Origin: Liquidambar formosana
Lineage: Eukaryota > Streptophyta > Magnoliopsida > Saxifragales > Altingiaceae
Reading direction: 5' to 3'
DNA length: 64,000 bases
Assembly (NCBI GenBank): GCA_039720395.1
Contig: JBBPBK010000128.1
Coordinates: 124,001 to 188,000 of the forward strand
Positions 1 to 11,265 of this stretch are shown here, one piece after another. A program made the translations under genes and the position numbers. The notes beneath the pieces are model-generated. The model was given only the letters and a program-made list of their open reading frames with translations, did not search any database and was not told where the DNA came from. The stretch's first letter is position 1. The number at the start of each line of letters is the position of its first letter.

Positions 1-173
1 GAGAAAGAAGAGAAAGAGAAGGAGAAGAAAACGAAGCGGGGGGTTATAGGTTAGAGAGCAAAATCACATTACTCTAACCCTATCAGCCCTTATTATATTA
101 ATAGTTAAAAAGTTACAAAAGTGCCCTTGTAACATAAACAAAATAATATATGAACAATGCTAAGTTGCTAACA
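1..173 (-). repeat. 3' LTR of the copia element, partial
   Basis: This matches the right LTR at 5119-5330 apart from small differences. It ends at 'gctaaca', the minus-strand TGTTAGC start of the LTR. The degenerate polypurine tract lies just beyond it, at about 174-190 (minus strand CTTGAGTTGGAG). The left part of this LTR is outside the window. Confidence 0.88.
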
Positions 174-180
174 CTCCAAC

Positions 181-910
181 TCAAGCTGGAGCATAGGGAT
201 CAAACATGCCCAACTTGAAAGATAGGCATTGAAAAGGAGCACGAGCAAAAGGCTTCGTAAGAATATCACCAAGGTGATCATCAAAGCGAATATAAAGAGT
301 AGCAAGCTCGTGCCGCAATAACAAATCTCGAATAAAATGACAATCAACTTCAATATGCTTTGTCCGCTCATGAAAAACAGGATTGTTGGCAATAAAGATG
401 GTAGCTTGATTGTCACAATACATATCCATAGAAGTAGGAATGTTAAGACCAAAATCAGTAAAAAGAGAGCAAACCCAAAGCATCTCAAAAGCAGTATGAG
501 CCATAGCTCGATATTCGGCTTCAGTACTAGACCACGCAACAACAATCTACTTTTTACTATGCCAGGTAACTAAATTATCCCAACAAAGGTATAGTAACCA
601 GAAGCAAACCGCCAATCAAAACAAGAACCGACCCAATCAGTATCACTAAAACCAATGACAAACAAGGTATGAGACGGTTTGTACAACAAACCACGACCAG
701 GAGTACCCTTCAAATAACGGAGAAGACGACAAACTGCTTCAAAATGGGGTTGACGAGAAGCATGCATAAACTGACTAACGACCCAACTAAATAAGTAATG
801 TCAGGTCGAGTAACAGTAAGATAAATCAACTTCCTAACTAATCGATGATAGCGACCAACATCACCAAACTCTACCTCCTGATTACTATCGAGCTTAACAG
901 AAGAATCCAT
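181..910 (-). pseudogene. Copia RNase H and end of reverse transcriptase (broken)
   Basis: Two or three overlapping frames on the minus strand together cover the end of the copia polyprotein. The RNase H part (504 down to 181) shows YCDNQAT, then ERTKHIEVDCHFIRD, then LGDILTKPF, all typical of copia RNase H. The piece 767-570 has the RLLRYLKGTPGRGLLY connection motif. Piece 910-710 has TRPDITYLVG. Changes of frame between these pieces show at least two indels. The remnant cannot encode a working enzyme. Confidence 0.88.
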
Positions 911-993
911 AGGGGTGTCACTAGACGATAACCCAAAGGACCCGTTTCAGACAAAAGATCAAGAACATATTTCCATTGAGACAAAGAAATGCC

Positions 994-1646
994 CTAAGAA
1001 GAACGAGCAACTTCAATGCCAAGGAAATAACGAAGAGAACCAAGATCTTTAGTTTGAAAGTGGGTGCCCAAGTAGCATTTTAAATCAGCAATGCCCATAG
1101 AATCATCCCCATAGACAATATCATCAACGTAGACGACGAGAACAATAGTACTAGCAAAAGAACGACGAACAAATACAGAATGGTCAGAGAGAGAGCGTAG
1201 AAAACCATATACCAACACAACAGAACTAAAACGAACAAACCATAAGCGAAGGGACTGTTTTAGACCATATAATGCCTTCTTCAAGCGACAAACAAGATCC
1301 TCATGACCAACAACAACATAGCCAAGTGGTTGATCTATATAGACTTTTTCATGGAGATCACCATGAAGAAAAGCATTTTTTATGTCACGTTGGTATAAAG
1401 GCCAAGAGCGACTAACCACCACTGAGAATAAGATGCAAACAGAGTTAAGATGAGCAACAGGGGAAAAGGTCTCCAAATAGTCGACACCATAAGTCTGAGT
1501 ATATCCTTTAGCCACGAAACGCACCTTAAGGCGCTCAATAGAACCATCGGGAAGGTATTTGACATTGTACACCCAACGACAGCCGATAATGTGTTTCCCA
1601 GCTCCCATGTCCGATTATGATGAAGAGCACTCATTTCCTCATCCAT
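994..1646 (-). pseudogene. Copia reverse transcriptase domain (broken)
   Basis: The main open stretch (1608 down to 994, 204 residues) contains [62 protein letters not shown] and the catalytic box YVDDI. It finishes with the [11 protein letters not shown] motif and a stop. The upstream start of the domain ([16 protein letters not shown]) lies in a different frame at 1646-1560, so a frameshift separates them. The polymerase active-site aspartates are still present. Family assignment is secure; function is lost because the polyprotein is interrupted on both sides. Confidence 0.9.
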
Positions 1647-1649
1647 AGC

Positions 1650-2720
1650 TTGTTTCCCAGAAGAAGATAATGCCTATTTATGGGAGGAAGGAATAGAAAT
1701 AGAAGATAAAGAACAAGCAAAGGAGTGCATGCAAGGGGAAAGACGATTATAAGACAAGAAATGAGCAATAGGATGTTGAGTGCATGTTCTCTTACCTCGA
1801 CGAAGAGCAATAGGCAAATCATCTGGATGTGTCGAGGAAGAAGGAAAAGTTGGATTCGCCGACCTAAAAGAACTAGGAGCAGGGCCATAAGAAACAATAT
1901 GCCTATCGTGAGATCACCGATATACCTACAATAGAAGATTAGGAGGAGGACTAGGGAGAGAAAGAGACGGAACCATAGAGGGAGACACTGGCATCGGGAA
2001 AGTAGGAAAGGTAGAAAAATGCTCCCCCTTACAACAAGAGATAAGGTCAGAAGATAAACTTTGACCTGAAGAGGAAAAGAAGGAGGTAGACTCAAAAAAG
2101 GTGACATCAGCACTGACAAAGTAGCGGCGAGTTGCGAAACAATAACAGTGATATCCTTTTTAAGTACAAGAGTACCTAAGAAAGACACACTTATGAGCCC
2201 CAGGAGACAATTTATCCTAACCAAAGCCAAGATCATGGACAAAAGCGACACAACCAAACACACAAGGAGTAAGTGCAAAAGGAGGACGATCCGGATATAA
2301 GAAAGAGAAAGGAGACTTATGACCTAACCCAATAGAAGGCACCGATTAACAAGATAACAAGCAGTAAGAACAGCACCACCCCAAAAATGCTTAGGAACAT
2401 GCATATTAAACATCATAGTGTGAGCAACATCAAGTAAAGTATGATGTTTCCGCTCGGCGACACCATTTTGCTGGGAAGTATGAGCACAACTAGTTTAATG
2501 TATAATACCCCTAGCAACACAAAAAGAATGCATAGCATGCTCAGTATATTCCAAAGCATTATCTAAATTAAAAATTTTAACACGCTTATTAAATTAAACA
2601 AAAACCTCATTATAAAATTGAAGAATAATAGTAGGCAATTCAGACCGTTCTCTCATAAAAAATAACCAGATCATCCGAAAATGATCATCAACAAAAATAA
2701 CAAAATAATGAAATCCATTC
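1650..2720 (-). pseudogene. Copia integrase core and linker to reverse transcriptase (broken)
   Basis: The minus strand here encodes, in shifting frames, the rest of the integrase core and the Pro/Ser-rich linker that precedes copia reverse transcriptase. I can follow pieces such as a QQNGVAERKH-like run near 2440-2480, the segment read as 'HKCVFLGYS' near 2190-2230 and a Ser/Pro-rich linker at about 1780-2080. The longest single open frame (2278-1631) is largely a shadow frame. No uninterrupted domain remains. Confidence 0.7.
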
Positions 2721-3550
2721 AAAGTAGAAGTGCGACAAGGTCCCATATATCCGTATGAACCAAATTAAAAGATTCGGACTCACAACCATGAGGACTACTA
2801 GAAAAAGTGCTATGATGATGCTTGCCCAATTGACAAGCTTCACACTCTAAACGAGACACAAAACTCAAAGAGGGAATAGCATGCTTAAGGCGAGCCAATG
2901 ATGGATGACCCAAGCGAAAGTGCCACTGGAGAGATGAAACTACAGTAGTCAAAACAGATGAACAAGGAGAGAAAGAGCCACTGGAATCCAAAAAGTATAA
3001 GCCGTTCTTCTTATGCCCCAAACAAATCTTCTTCTTAGTCTTTGGATCCTTAAAAAATACAAGAGATAGGAGTAAAAAGAATTTCACATAGCAAAGCTTT
3101 TGTCAATTGACTAACAAAAAGCAAATTAAATGGAAAATTAGGAACATAAAGACTCGAAGGTAAAGATAAGGACGAGGTAGGATGAAGAACACCTTTACTG
3201 TGAACAAGCCGAGAAGAACCATCAGCTAACACAATATTATGATTAACAGGAGTCAAGTCAGAAAAACAAGAGGAGAAACTAGAGATATTGTTGTTAGCAC
3301 AAAAATTAATAACCCAAGGAACAGGAGAAGAGGCAACACATGCAAGATTACCTGAATGAGCTAAAGTAGCTATAGAAGAAGAAGGATAGGCAGAAGAAAA
3401 AGCAGTGCACAAATGCTGGACAAGATACTCACCAAGCTGAGGTCCAAGTGCATCACGAGAACCAAAGGTAGAGTCTGTAGAGTAAAGGAATCCATGACCA
3501 GGAAGTGGTTGTACGGGAGACGACGCAGAACCATCACTAACCTGATTCAC
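2719..3550 (-). pseudogene. Copia protease and integrase zinc-binding region (broken)
   Basis: The frame 3550-3050 covers the protease region and the following conserved NIVLADGSS ... LYVPNFPFNLLFVSQL block. The protease catalytic triad region reads WVINFCANNN, so the expected Asp-(Ser/Thr)-Gly motif is missing. A frameshift near 3060-3087 moves to the frame 3087-2719. That frame has the integrase HHCC-type region (HFRLGHPSLARLKHA ... CEACQLGKHH) followed by FNLVHTDIW, which holds the first catalytic Asp of the integrase core. Protease function is clearly lost. Confidence 0.85.
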
Positions 3551-3571
3551 ATAACTCGGCTTACTGTATTT

Positions 3572-4413
3572 CTAGAAACAATACGGTTTAGTATAATTAG
3601 TACCCCTACAATAATCACATTTTCGATCACCACGACCACTAGAACGACCACCTCCACGTGGTCCACCACGAAGACCACGACCTCCACGAAAACCACCACG
3701 GCCACCACTATTAGAAATCAAGGCGGTAGAATCCAAGGATGAAGGAGTAGGGCTAGGCAAAGTAGAAGAATTAGTCCCCAGTGAGGAGCACAACAAGCAA
3801 GAATAAGCATTGGCAGTGATAGGTAAAGTCTCACTGGCAAGAATCTGATCTTTAAACCCACGAAGATCAGAGTCCAAACCATACAATAGAGAAGCTATCA
3901 TAAACTCCTCCCAGTAACTTTTCTGCTGCTCCAAATCAGTCGTAAGAGGCCGATACAGTGATAATTGATCCCACAAGCTCTTAAGAGAACTATAGTACAC
4001 TGCTAATGATTTCCCTAATTGCTTAATAGTGAAAATTTATTCATAAAGCTCATAAACACGAGAAATATTACTCTTTTGGAAAAAAGACTCAGAAATAGAA
4101 TCCCAAATCTTCTTGGAGGAATCACAAAACTCAACGATGGCAACAATATGGGTTCCATACTGTGCCATAATCAGCCCATAATAGCCGAATCTTCACATAT
4201 CCAATCTTCATAGGTCGGATCAGTCGAATCAGGTGGATTATCTGTTATGTACTTCAATCGACGCTTACTATGCAAGTAAACTTGAACTGCATGTGCCCAA
4301 GACATATAGTTCACAACATCTAATTTCCTTGAAGTGATACACTTAGGGGAATCATCATCCTTAAGTGGTGGGAGTTTGATCACAGCCATAGTTGTAGACT
4401 TCTCTTCAGCCAT
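3572..4413 (-). pseudogene. Copia gag (UBN2-like) with damaged zinc knuckle
   Basis: The start is taken as the Met at 4413 (MAEEKSTTMAVIKLPPLK); a longer in-frame start at 4443 lacks family-like sequence. The N-terminal piece ends at a TGA near 4171 after SAIMG, and a frameshift follows. The frame resumes as YYSSLKSLWDQLSLYRPL ... FMIASLLYGLDSDLRGFKDQ (3999-3800), the UBN2/retrotrans_gag region. A Gly/Arg-rich stretch and a CCHC zinc knuckle follow (3640-3575). The knuckle reads CDYCRGTNYTKPYC, so the zinc-binding His is a Tyr. The gag can no longer be made whole. Confidence 0.88.
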
Positions 4414-5103
4414 CTCTAACAAGATACTATACCAAATTATCAATCAACAAGCCAACTTATGAAAACCAACTCAGAAGACAACACAAATCAGCCACAAGTC
4501 TCACAATTCAACAAACATAAACCACAAAGCAGCCACTGTGTATTCAAAAAACCAGAAACCTATCCCAGCCACTGTAGACTCTCAGAAAACCAAAAAAACA
4601 GCAACCAAAAAAATCTCAAAAATTACCAGAAAAATAGAGGAACCATCCAAGACAAGAAAGGAAGGCAGCCATGTCTTCCTTCACAGTGCTGAAGCCCCAA
4701 AAAGCCATTCAACGACGTATTCATGGCAATACACAAGCAACGGAAGACAACTGAAGGCAAACAACACCTCCTAGGGTCTAGTCGGCACCCATAGGACTCA
4801 TTCCAGCCAACAAGAAGTTCTCAAAAAGCCCACAAGAACAGATCCAAAAAATAGGGTCGAATCAAGCGAAAATCAAAGGAAAATAGAAAAATCATACCAG
4901 ATGGTATCAAACAATCAAATAAAAGGTACCATAATTCTCATAAAAATAGGGTGAGCCAAGGGAGAGAGTCGCCGGTTGCCGGAGGTCGTCCCGATGCTAA
5001 CATCATCAACCGGCAGCTAACGTCAACACACCGTAGCTCTCTGCCGAGGTCCTCTAGTGACGGTATGCAAAATAAAAAAACAATCCCAGGTATGTTTGAT
5101 TCT

Positions 5104-5115
5104 GCTCTGATACCA
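5104..5115 (-). other. Primer-binding site of the copia element
   Basis: The minus strand reads TGGTATCAGAGC, the complement of the 3' end of initiator Met-tRNA used by most plant copia elements. It sits a few bases from the inner edge of the right (5') LTR. The leader between it and the gag start (4414-5103) holds no other feature I can support. Confidence 0.9.
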
Positions 5116-5118
5116 AGT

Positions 5119-5330
5119 TGTGTGATAGATTTAGGGTTTAAGTGGAGGAGAAGAAAGAAGAAGAGAGAAAGAAGAGAAAGAGAAGGAGAAGAAAACCAAG
5201 CGTGGGATACAGGTCAGCAAAATCACATTACTCTAACCCAATCAGCCCTTATCATCTTAATAGTTAAGAAGTTACAAAAGTGCCCTTGTAACATAAACAA
5301 TAATATAATAACAATGCTAAGTTGATAACA
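5119..5330 (-). repeat. 5' LTR of the copia element
   Basis: About 212 bp, short for an LTR. The outer edge is 'gttgataaca' (minus strand TGTTATCAAC) and the inner edge is 'ttgtgtgatag' (minus strand ending CACA or ACACAA, so the inner edge is uncertain by 2-4 bases). A purine-rich 'agaagaaagaagaagagag' stretch in the plus strand is shared with the left copy. Confidence 0.88.
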
Positions 5331-6548
5331 AAGAGAATGTTTCACGTTTTGTGAAATGAACCCCTTTGGCTACTCGCCTATTCTTACCTAAGGCCGAAGT
5401 TTTTTATACATTTTTTTATTAGTCTAGCATTAAAAAAGGGTCAAAATATTATGCAAGGTGACTTTAAGGTTGATAGCTTTTATATGACTAGTGACTCCAT
5501 AGAAAATTCAATAGACTATAATCAAAAGTGGTGACATGCATAGCAAGAGAATAGGAAGCTTATGCCAACAAAAGCTTATCTATCGTTTTCCAAGAGTCTA
5601 ATATTTATAGTTCCTAGTGTGCTTTTGTTAAAGGTTGTAAGATCTTAGATACTGTTTTTGTGGCCAATGAGGCTGTCGATGATTACAGGCTTAGAGATTT
5701 GGAGGTTTTACTTCTTAAGGTAGATTTTGAGAAGGCGTATAATCATATGAGTTGGGAATTTTGGGATTTTATGTTGGAAAGTAAGGGCTTTGGAACTAGG
5801 TGGAGGAAGTGGATAGAGGTTAAAGGCTTCTACAAATTTTTCGATTCTGCTAAATGGTAAGCCTGGTAGGTGTTCCAAGCTTCTAGGGGGTTGTGGCAGG
5901 GACCTATTGTCCCCATTTTTTATTTACTTTGGTTGTGGATGCCTTAAGCAAAATGGTTAATAAGGCAAAGGAATTCAATTTTATTGAAAAGATCGTAGTT
6001 GGTCGGGAAGGAAGGAGTTCCCATTCACATTTGCTGTTTACTGATGATACTTTATTCTTTGTTTCTGAAAATAAATACATTCTGTTTAATTTTCAATCTA
6101 TCCTGTAGATTTTTTAGTTGGTCTCAGGGTGAAAGGTTAAACTAGCTAAGAGTTCTTTAGCAGGTACTGATAATTCTCAAGAGAAATTGGACAGGTTAGT
6201 AGGGGTGTTCGATTTTTCAATGGAGAATTGGCCCATGAAACATTTAGGGTTGCCACTGGGGGGATCTGAGAGTTGTTTCTTTTTAGGACCTTGTTATTGA
6301 TAAAGTTGGGAAAAGATGGGTGGAAAAAAGCCTTAATGTAAAGGGGGTAGACTCATTTTGGTTTAGTCTATTTTGGCTAGTTTGCCTACTTACTATATGT
6401 CTATTTTTAGATTCCCTGTAAGCATGGCATTACGAACTAAGATATCGATGGGAAAATTTTTATGGGAAGATCTAGGGAAGGGAAGAATGATCACTTAATG
6501 ATCTAGGCCTAAAAGGGGGTTTGTAGTGGGAAACATTACTGCTAGGAA

Positions 6549-7013
6549 CAGTGTTACCGGGATCTCTTGACCCCACTTCAAACTGTGATCCAGGATCCTT
6601 GACCCAAAATGCGATTCTTTTGCAATCCAAAACTCCATTTTTAGCGTCCTGAAATATAAAGGAGACAAACACACACACAAATACTTGTATTCACAAAGTT
6701 ACAACTTTAACTCCCAAATTAGGATTATTTACAATTGTATAAGACTCTCAAAGTGCTATAAAATGTTAGTAAATTCTATATATAATTCGATTTCCAAAAT
6801 CATTCAATATTTGAATCTAATTAAAGTTTTAATTTTCATAATATTTTGAAAGAATCTCTCTCTCAATAAATGGGGAATAAATAGATATACATACATACAT
6901 ACCCCCTAACGTACTAAAGCGAACCAACTAAGCCTACCCCCTCACATGCCACGTATGAACAAAGCATCGTACCCGTACCCGTACCACATACCAGAATGAA
7001 CCACGCTCCAGGT
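6549..7013. mobile_element. Unclassified insertion inside the LINE
   Basis: LINE coding sequence stops at 'aacattactgctaggaa' (6532-6548) and resumes at 'aacattggctaggaaaa' (7014-7029), an imperfect direct repeat of about 15 bp. The inserted 465 bp have no coding similarity I can see. They include CA/TACA simple repeats and a triple 'gtaccc' near 6970. The long imperfect duplication suggests a SINE- or LINE-mediated insertion, but I cannot identify the family. Confidence 0.5.
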
Positions 7014-7676
7014 AACATTGGCTAGGAAAATTGCATTGCTAGGTAAATGGCTTGGGAGATTTCCTATTGAAACTTGAAAGTGAGTCCTTATGGCACTTGG
7101 TTATCAGAAGCAAATATGGTTTGTAGGATAATGGATAGGATTCTCTTAGTAATGTTACTGTGTTAGGGTTTTTGGCAGAAGTCCTAAGATGTTTATTTCC
7201 CAAGTTGTATCTTTTTGTTAGTCATACATCTTTGGTGCTAGGTAATGTCGAAAGAATTCATTTTTGGGAGGACGTGTGGAGGGATGGTTGTCATTTTTCA
7301 ATCTATTTCCCTCGTTTGTACAACTTATTTCAGGCTCGTGGTTACTTCGTTCGAAGCTTGGTTGTTTCACGTTCTGTTCCTATTAGTTGGGATTCCAAGT
7401 CTTTAGAAATCTTAACGACAGAGAAATTTGTGAGTTGTCTTCTCTGTTATATTTGCGTAGGGTGTTGTTCTTAGGCCCTCAATTCCGGACAGTAGATTGA
7501 GGTCCCATCATTCTTCAAGAATGTTTTCTTATAAATCTTTCTTGGAGACCATAAATGATGATTCGAATATTCTTCCTTTTCTTTTGTTTCAGATGATTAA
7601 GAAATCTAAAGCTCCTTTAAAGCTGCAGATTTTTGTGCGGTCTGTTGCTTATAAGAGAATTAATACTAATGATGTT

Positions 7677-8395
7677 TAGGTGTGAATGTGTGATCATGGG
7701 TCAATTCGATTCAGGTTTGGGGTCCACCTGCAATCCACCCTAATAATATTGAGTGAGCTGATTTCTCCCCTACACCTGCCCACATGATCAGGAAATGTTG
7801 ACCTGCTTACCATATCGGATTGGCAGGCAGGTTGCAGGTGGGTTGTTAGATTGCGCTTCTAGAACCCTTTTTTTTTCTTTTCTTTTTTGAAACATTTCAA
7901 CTTAGTGAAATTAAATAAACAAAAGTTAACTCTTATTACTTTCATTCTCCTATATGTTCTGCAATACCTGTTTAGCAGGAAAAAAAAAAAAAAAAAAAGT
8001 GCAGCACCACTTTAATTAAGCCTATGTATATACACACACATACATAAATATGTATGTAGAGTATCTAAAAGGTTATTAAATAAGAAAAAGAGCAAGTCAT
8101 ATATATAATAGTCAGTAGGTTATTAAGAAGAGTTAACTCTTTATTTTATTTTATACTAGGTATTGAATTAGATGTCAACATGTGGCCAAATGTATGAATT
8201 TTTGTTATATTGCAGGCAGCGGAGGTACAATCATTTTTTCAATTTCACACCCATGAACCCCGCCCACAAACTTGCACAAAAATAAAAATTGAAACCACTA
8301 CCTGCTCACCTAGTCATTTGGGATCGCCCATTGAGCTACAAGTTGGTTCGGTTCAGGCAGGTGGGTTTGTCTTTGCAGACCTTCAAGCAGCCCTA
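7677..8395. mobile_element. hAT-type MITE nested in the LINE
   Basis: The element is flanked by 8-bp direct repeats, ATGATGTT (7669-7676) and ATGATATT (8396-8403), one mismatch. Its ends are TAGGTGTGAA and, read inward from the right, TAGGGCTGCT. Eight-base duplications and TAGGG-like ends fit hAT elements. Removing it joins the LINE reading around an N-D codon pair, which supports the boundaries. No transposase is seen. It contains an A-run at 7980-7998 and simple repeats. Confidence 0.7.
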
Positions 8396-9095
8396 ATGAT
8401 ATTTTTCAGAAGAGGAGGCCCACCTTCTCCTTGCAACCCTAGTGGTGCATCATGTGCAGGAGGGAGGCTGAGAGTATTGATCATTTGTTTTTGCACTACA
8501 AAGTGGCTAGTTGTTTATAGAAAAGGCTGTTTCAAGTGGCAGGGTTGAGTTGGGTTCCCCTGTGTTTGTGTGTTGACTAGTTTGCTATTGACTCTTTTGG
8601 GTTTGGGAGGGATAGGCAGGGTGTGGTATTTTGGCAAGGTGTGATTCTAGCTTTTTTTTGGGTTCTATGGTTGGAAAGAAACGCGAGAATTTTTGAAGAT
8701 AGATTTGAGATTGGAAAGCTTTTGGATAGGGTTGTGTTCTTAGCTTCCTTTTGGGTTTCGATGGCTAAGGAATTTTGGGGCGTTTCTTTGTTTGTCATGA
8801 AATCGAATTGGAGAGCTATTTGTGGATTGTAGTATTTTCTTGTTTATTTTTGTTTTCCTTTTCTCCTATGAGGACTTCTCCTCCTTCACGTATAATTCTT
8901 TTCTTTCATTTTTTTACAAAATTTATTGTTGCCTATAAGGTAAAATAAATAAAAACTAAGGCCTACTGGTTTCCTTGTTAAACCAGTCACCATTTGCAAG
9001 TCTAACGGAAAATAAGAGACTCGATCATGCAAGCATTTGCATTTTTATAATCTCATGAGCTCTAAATGTTGATAGTTGTTAATCCCTTCTTGCAG

Positions 9096-9170
9096 GTAAT
9101 GAGGAAACACTTGATAGCCATCATGAATCTAGTGGATGGATTGCGTTTTCCTGAGCGAGCATTTAATGTA
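9096..9170 (+). CDS. Alpha exon, copy 1 (unrecognised protein)
   Basis: A 75-nt open block between a good acceptor ('ttcttgcag') and a good donor ('gtaagt'), both in phase 0. It encodes 25 residues with RKHLIAIMNLVDG in the middle. It belongs to a repeat present six times in the array. No family is recognised. The exact length, kept in five copies despite base changes, argues for coding history. Confidence 0.5.
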
Positions 9171-9535
9171 GTAAGTGTACTTGCTAGCACTTGATATTGT
9201 TTTATATAAATAAACCAAATTTCTTTTGAATTTAGATATGAAGTGGCCATACAAAAGAGAGTGATTGTACGGTAGGTAGGCATTTGCATTACTACTTGGA
9301 GGCTTACATAAACTTAGGGGCAAACCCCTTTCTAAATTTGTCCTAAGAGAGATCCTGACTCACCTATTTTACTTGACTATTCTAGGAATATGAAAAGACA
9401 TCCTCTCTAGATTTTACTCAGGCTGCTTGATTATAAGATTTTCTCTAATTACTAAAAGACATATCGAATAGAAAAAAAATCTAAATTTTGTAGGCAATTC
9501 TAATATGTTTAGATTTCAAAATTATTATGGAACAG

Positions 9536-9712
9536 GAAGAAGAAGAAGAAGAAGAAGAAGAAGAAGAAGACGAAGAAGACGACGAAGATGAAGAAGTAAG
9601 TGAAAAATCTAAAGAAGCCAACATAGAAGACATGGAGAAGGAAGAAAATGTAAGTGCTCTAGCAGTTGAACATGAAATGTTTGAAGAAGCATGCCGAATG
9701 ACCTCACAGGAG
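9536..9712 (+). CDS. Beta exon, copy 1 (poly-Glu exon)
   Basis: A 177-nt block (59 codons, phase 0 at both ends) after 'ggaacag' and before 'gtattc'. It begins with a long Glu run made by a GAA repeat, then D/E-rich sequence, VSEKSKEANIEDMEKEEN, and ends EACRMTSQE. The C-terminal half aligns with the other beta copies. It looks acidic and disordered or coiled-coil-like. The donor here is 'gtattc' rather than the 'gtaatc' of the other copies. No known family. Confidence 0.5.
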
Positions 9713-11190
9713 GTATTCAATGTCAACCCTTTAATTTAAATCTCATCCGAAGTAAATATGATGAAATTTTTTCAACAATGAAATTTTTTTTTGTCTTTTC
9801 GGAAAAGTAGGCCTACTAACATGGATTGCAATTTGAGAGGGAAAAGAAAGTAGCACATATGTAAAATAATAAAAGAGTCTGGCTAGCATTAGGGTGCATC
9901 ATTGCTTTTTGCAATAGCAGACACGAGGACACACAATCACATGCCTGGACATATAGGCCTCATATGTTCTTGTAGACTGGTCTCCCCATGTTCCAGTGTC
10001 ACGGATTGTCAAAAAAGCATCCATTTTTCATAATAGGTTTGACTCCAACAAATTCATCGAAGTAAGCATATTCTCAACTCAAAACAATTTAAGGTTGAGA
10101 TGTGTAAACCAATATTTTGAAAATGGAACAGTTTAAAACTGGAAATGGGACCTAAATGAGGGTCAATGGTTCAACTTCTGTGTCAACCAAAGAGAATGAT
10201 GACAACAACATGTTTACATATATATAGAATGTTTCACATTTGGTGTAATGTCTCTACCTATTCTTAGACTAAATTTTCCAAATTGTCTAGCAATAGAAAA
10301 AGGATCAAAATGCTGAGCAAAGAGACTCCAAAATTTTCCATTTAGATAGTTTTTATATGACTAGTAATGTTGCTAAGTAGTTTGGGGAGGGGGGAAGTGC
10401 GAGTATGCTATTGCACTCCAATAAGTAAAACTGATAATTATACTTGATACAAAGCCTAGTTCACAATCTTTGAATCATTTTTATGGATAGTTACAACTGA
10501 TTTGTCAACATTTTCCACACAATGTGAAGGCCTGTAGAAGAGAATGTGATTGTTCTCATCAGAAATTAACATACTAAATAAATCTGAAGTTAAAACGAAA
10601 TGCAATTATTGATTCAATTATAACTCAAAGCAGTACCACTGTCCAGAGAACCGGAGTTTTTCTTACTGGGTTTAGATAATCATTTTTTTCCCCGCTATTT
10701 TCTTATGTACGATCTTATCTAAAGTTGATTTTAGATCTTATAAAGAAATTCCACTTATTGGTTCACTTGTAATGTTGCCCACTTAAAGGAAATGTTTCAC
10801 ATTTGGTGTAATGAACCCTATGGCTATTCTCACCCAAAGCTGACTTTTTAAAGATTTTCTTCTAGCCTAGCATCAGAAAAAGGGTCAAAATAGCTGGAGA
10901 AATTTTATATGACTAGTGATTCCATGGACAATTCATAACTCAGATAGAAAGACAAGTGGTCATATATTTGGTCAGGGAATAGGAAGCTTGGAAGCTTGTA
11001 CTAACAAAAGCTTCAATGTTGTTTTCGAAGAGTTCCTGTTATTCATACACTGAGATTTTCTAGCCTCCTTGTTACCCCGGTCACCAGTTGCAAGATCTCG
11101 TGGAAAAATAAGAGATTCTTTGTCAAGGAAGTGCATTTTTAATATCTCATGAACTTCTAATATTGACAGTTACTAATTCTCTTTTTGTAG

Positions 11191-11265
11191 ATAATCAAGG
11201 AACACTTGAAAGCGATAATGAATCTAGTGGAAAGACAGGATTTGCACAAGCAAGAGCTTGGCATA
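11191..11265 (+). CDS. Alpha exon, copy 2 (unrecognised protein)
   Basis: A 75-nt open block, acceptor 'tttttgtag', donor 'gtaagt', phase 0-0. It encodes IIKEHLKAIMNLVERQDLH followed by KQELGI. Both splice signals look usable. Confidence 0.5.

Larger units (their letters stand above)
1..5330 (-). mobile_element. Decayed Ty1/copia LTR retrotransposon, left LTR cut by window
   Basis: Reading on the minus strand from the right LTR, the order is LTR, tRNA-Met-type primer site, gag, protease, integrase, reverse transcriptase, RNase H, purine tract, LTR. Integrase before reverse transcriptase is the copia order. The two LTR copies (visible 1-173 and 5119-5330) share long stretches such as the run around 'tgcccttgtaacataaaca'. 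The right edge of the LTR is 'gttgataaca' and the left copy ends 'gttgctaaca', giving the usual TG start on the minus strand. All five protein regions are broken by stops and frameshifts, so the element is dead. The window begins inside the 3' LTR, so the target duplication cannot be checked on that side; the five bases right of the element are 'aagag'. Confidence 0.93.
5640..8832 (+). pseudogene. LINE ORF2 reverse transcriptase and zf-RVT tail (broken)
   Basis: Recognisable pieces in order: 5660-5860 with LLKVDFEKAYNHMSWEFW (RT motif with a catalytic Asp); 5893-6108 with FLFTLVVDALSKMVNKA and LLFTDDTLFF (the F-A-D-D box here is FTDD); 7160-7474, the region between RT and zf-RVT; 7580-7676 with APLKLQIFVRSVAYKRINT; and 8404-8832 with a REAESIDHLFLHYK-like zf-RVT segment, WVLWLERNARIFED and a stop at 8832. 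The first part of ORF2 (endonuclease) is absent, as expected for a 5'-truncated LINE copy. Frameshifts, stops and two insertions make it non-functional. Confidence 0.85.
5612..8955 (+). mobile_element. 5'-truncated L1-type LINE inserted in array unit 1
   Basis: Alignment to uninterrupted units shows unit sequence stopping near 5612 ('gttttccaagagt...') and resuming near 8950 ('ctggtttccttgttaaacc'). Between them is LINE ORF2 from mid reverse transcriptase to the C-terminal zf-RVT domain, then a 3' region ending in 'ggtaaaataaataaaaa'. It is interrupted by a hAT MITE at 7677-8395 and by another insertion at about 6549-7013. Its reading frame is broken many times. Confidence 0.85.
5331..10785 (+). 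repeat. Array unit 1 (exon-pair repeat, split by a LINE)
   Basis: This is the first visible copy of the tandem unit. It starts at 'gagaatgtttcacg', the leader motif found again at about 10790, 14697, 16990 and 20385. It runs through alpha exon 9096-9170, beta exon 9536-9712 and a second internal leader copy at about 10228. Without the LINE at about 5612-8955 it is about 2.1 kb. The copia element at 1-5330 abuts its very start, so earlier units probably lie beyond the window. Confidence 0.85.

Noticed and set aside
1631..2278. 215-codon minus frame rich in Leu
   Set aside because: Out-of-frame translation of the copia integrase-RT linker; the family-like residues occur in the neighbouring frame.
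9481..9726. Minus-strand poly-Ser frame
   Set aside because: It is the complement of the GAA run in beta exon 1; the plus-strand copies are flanked by splice signals and keep frame across units, the minus frame does not.
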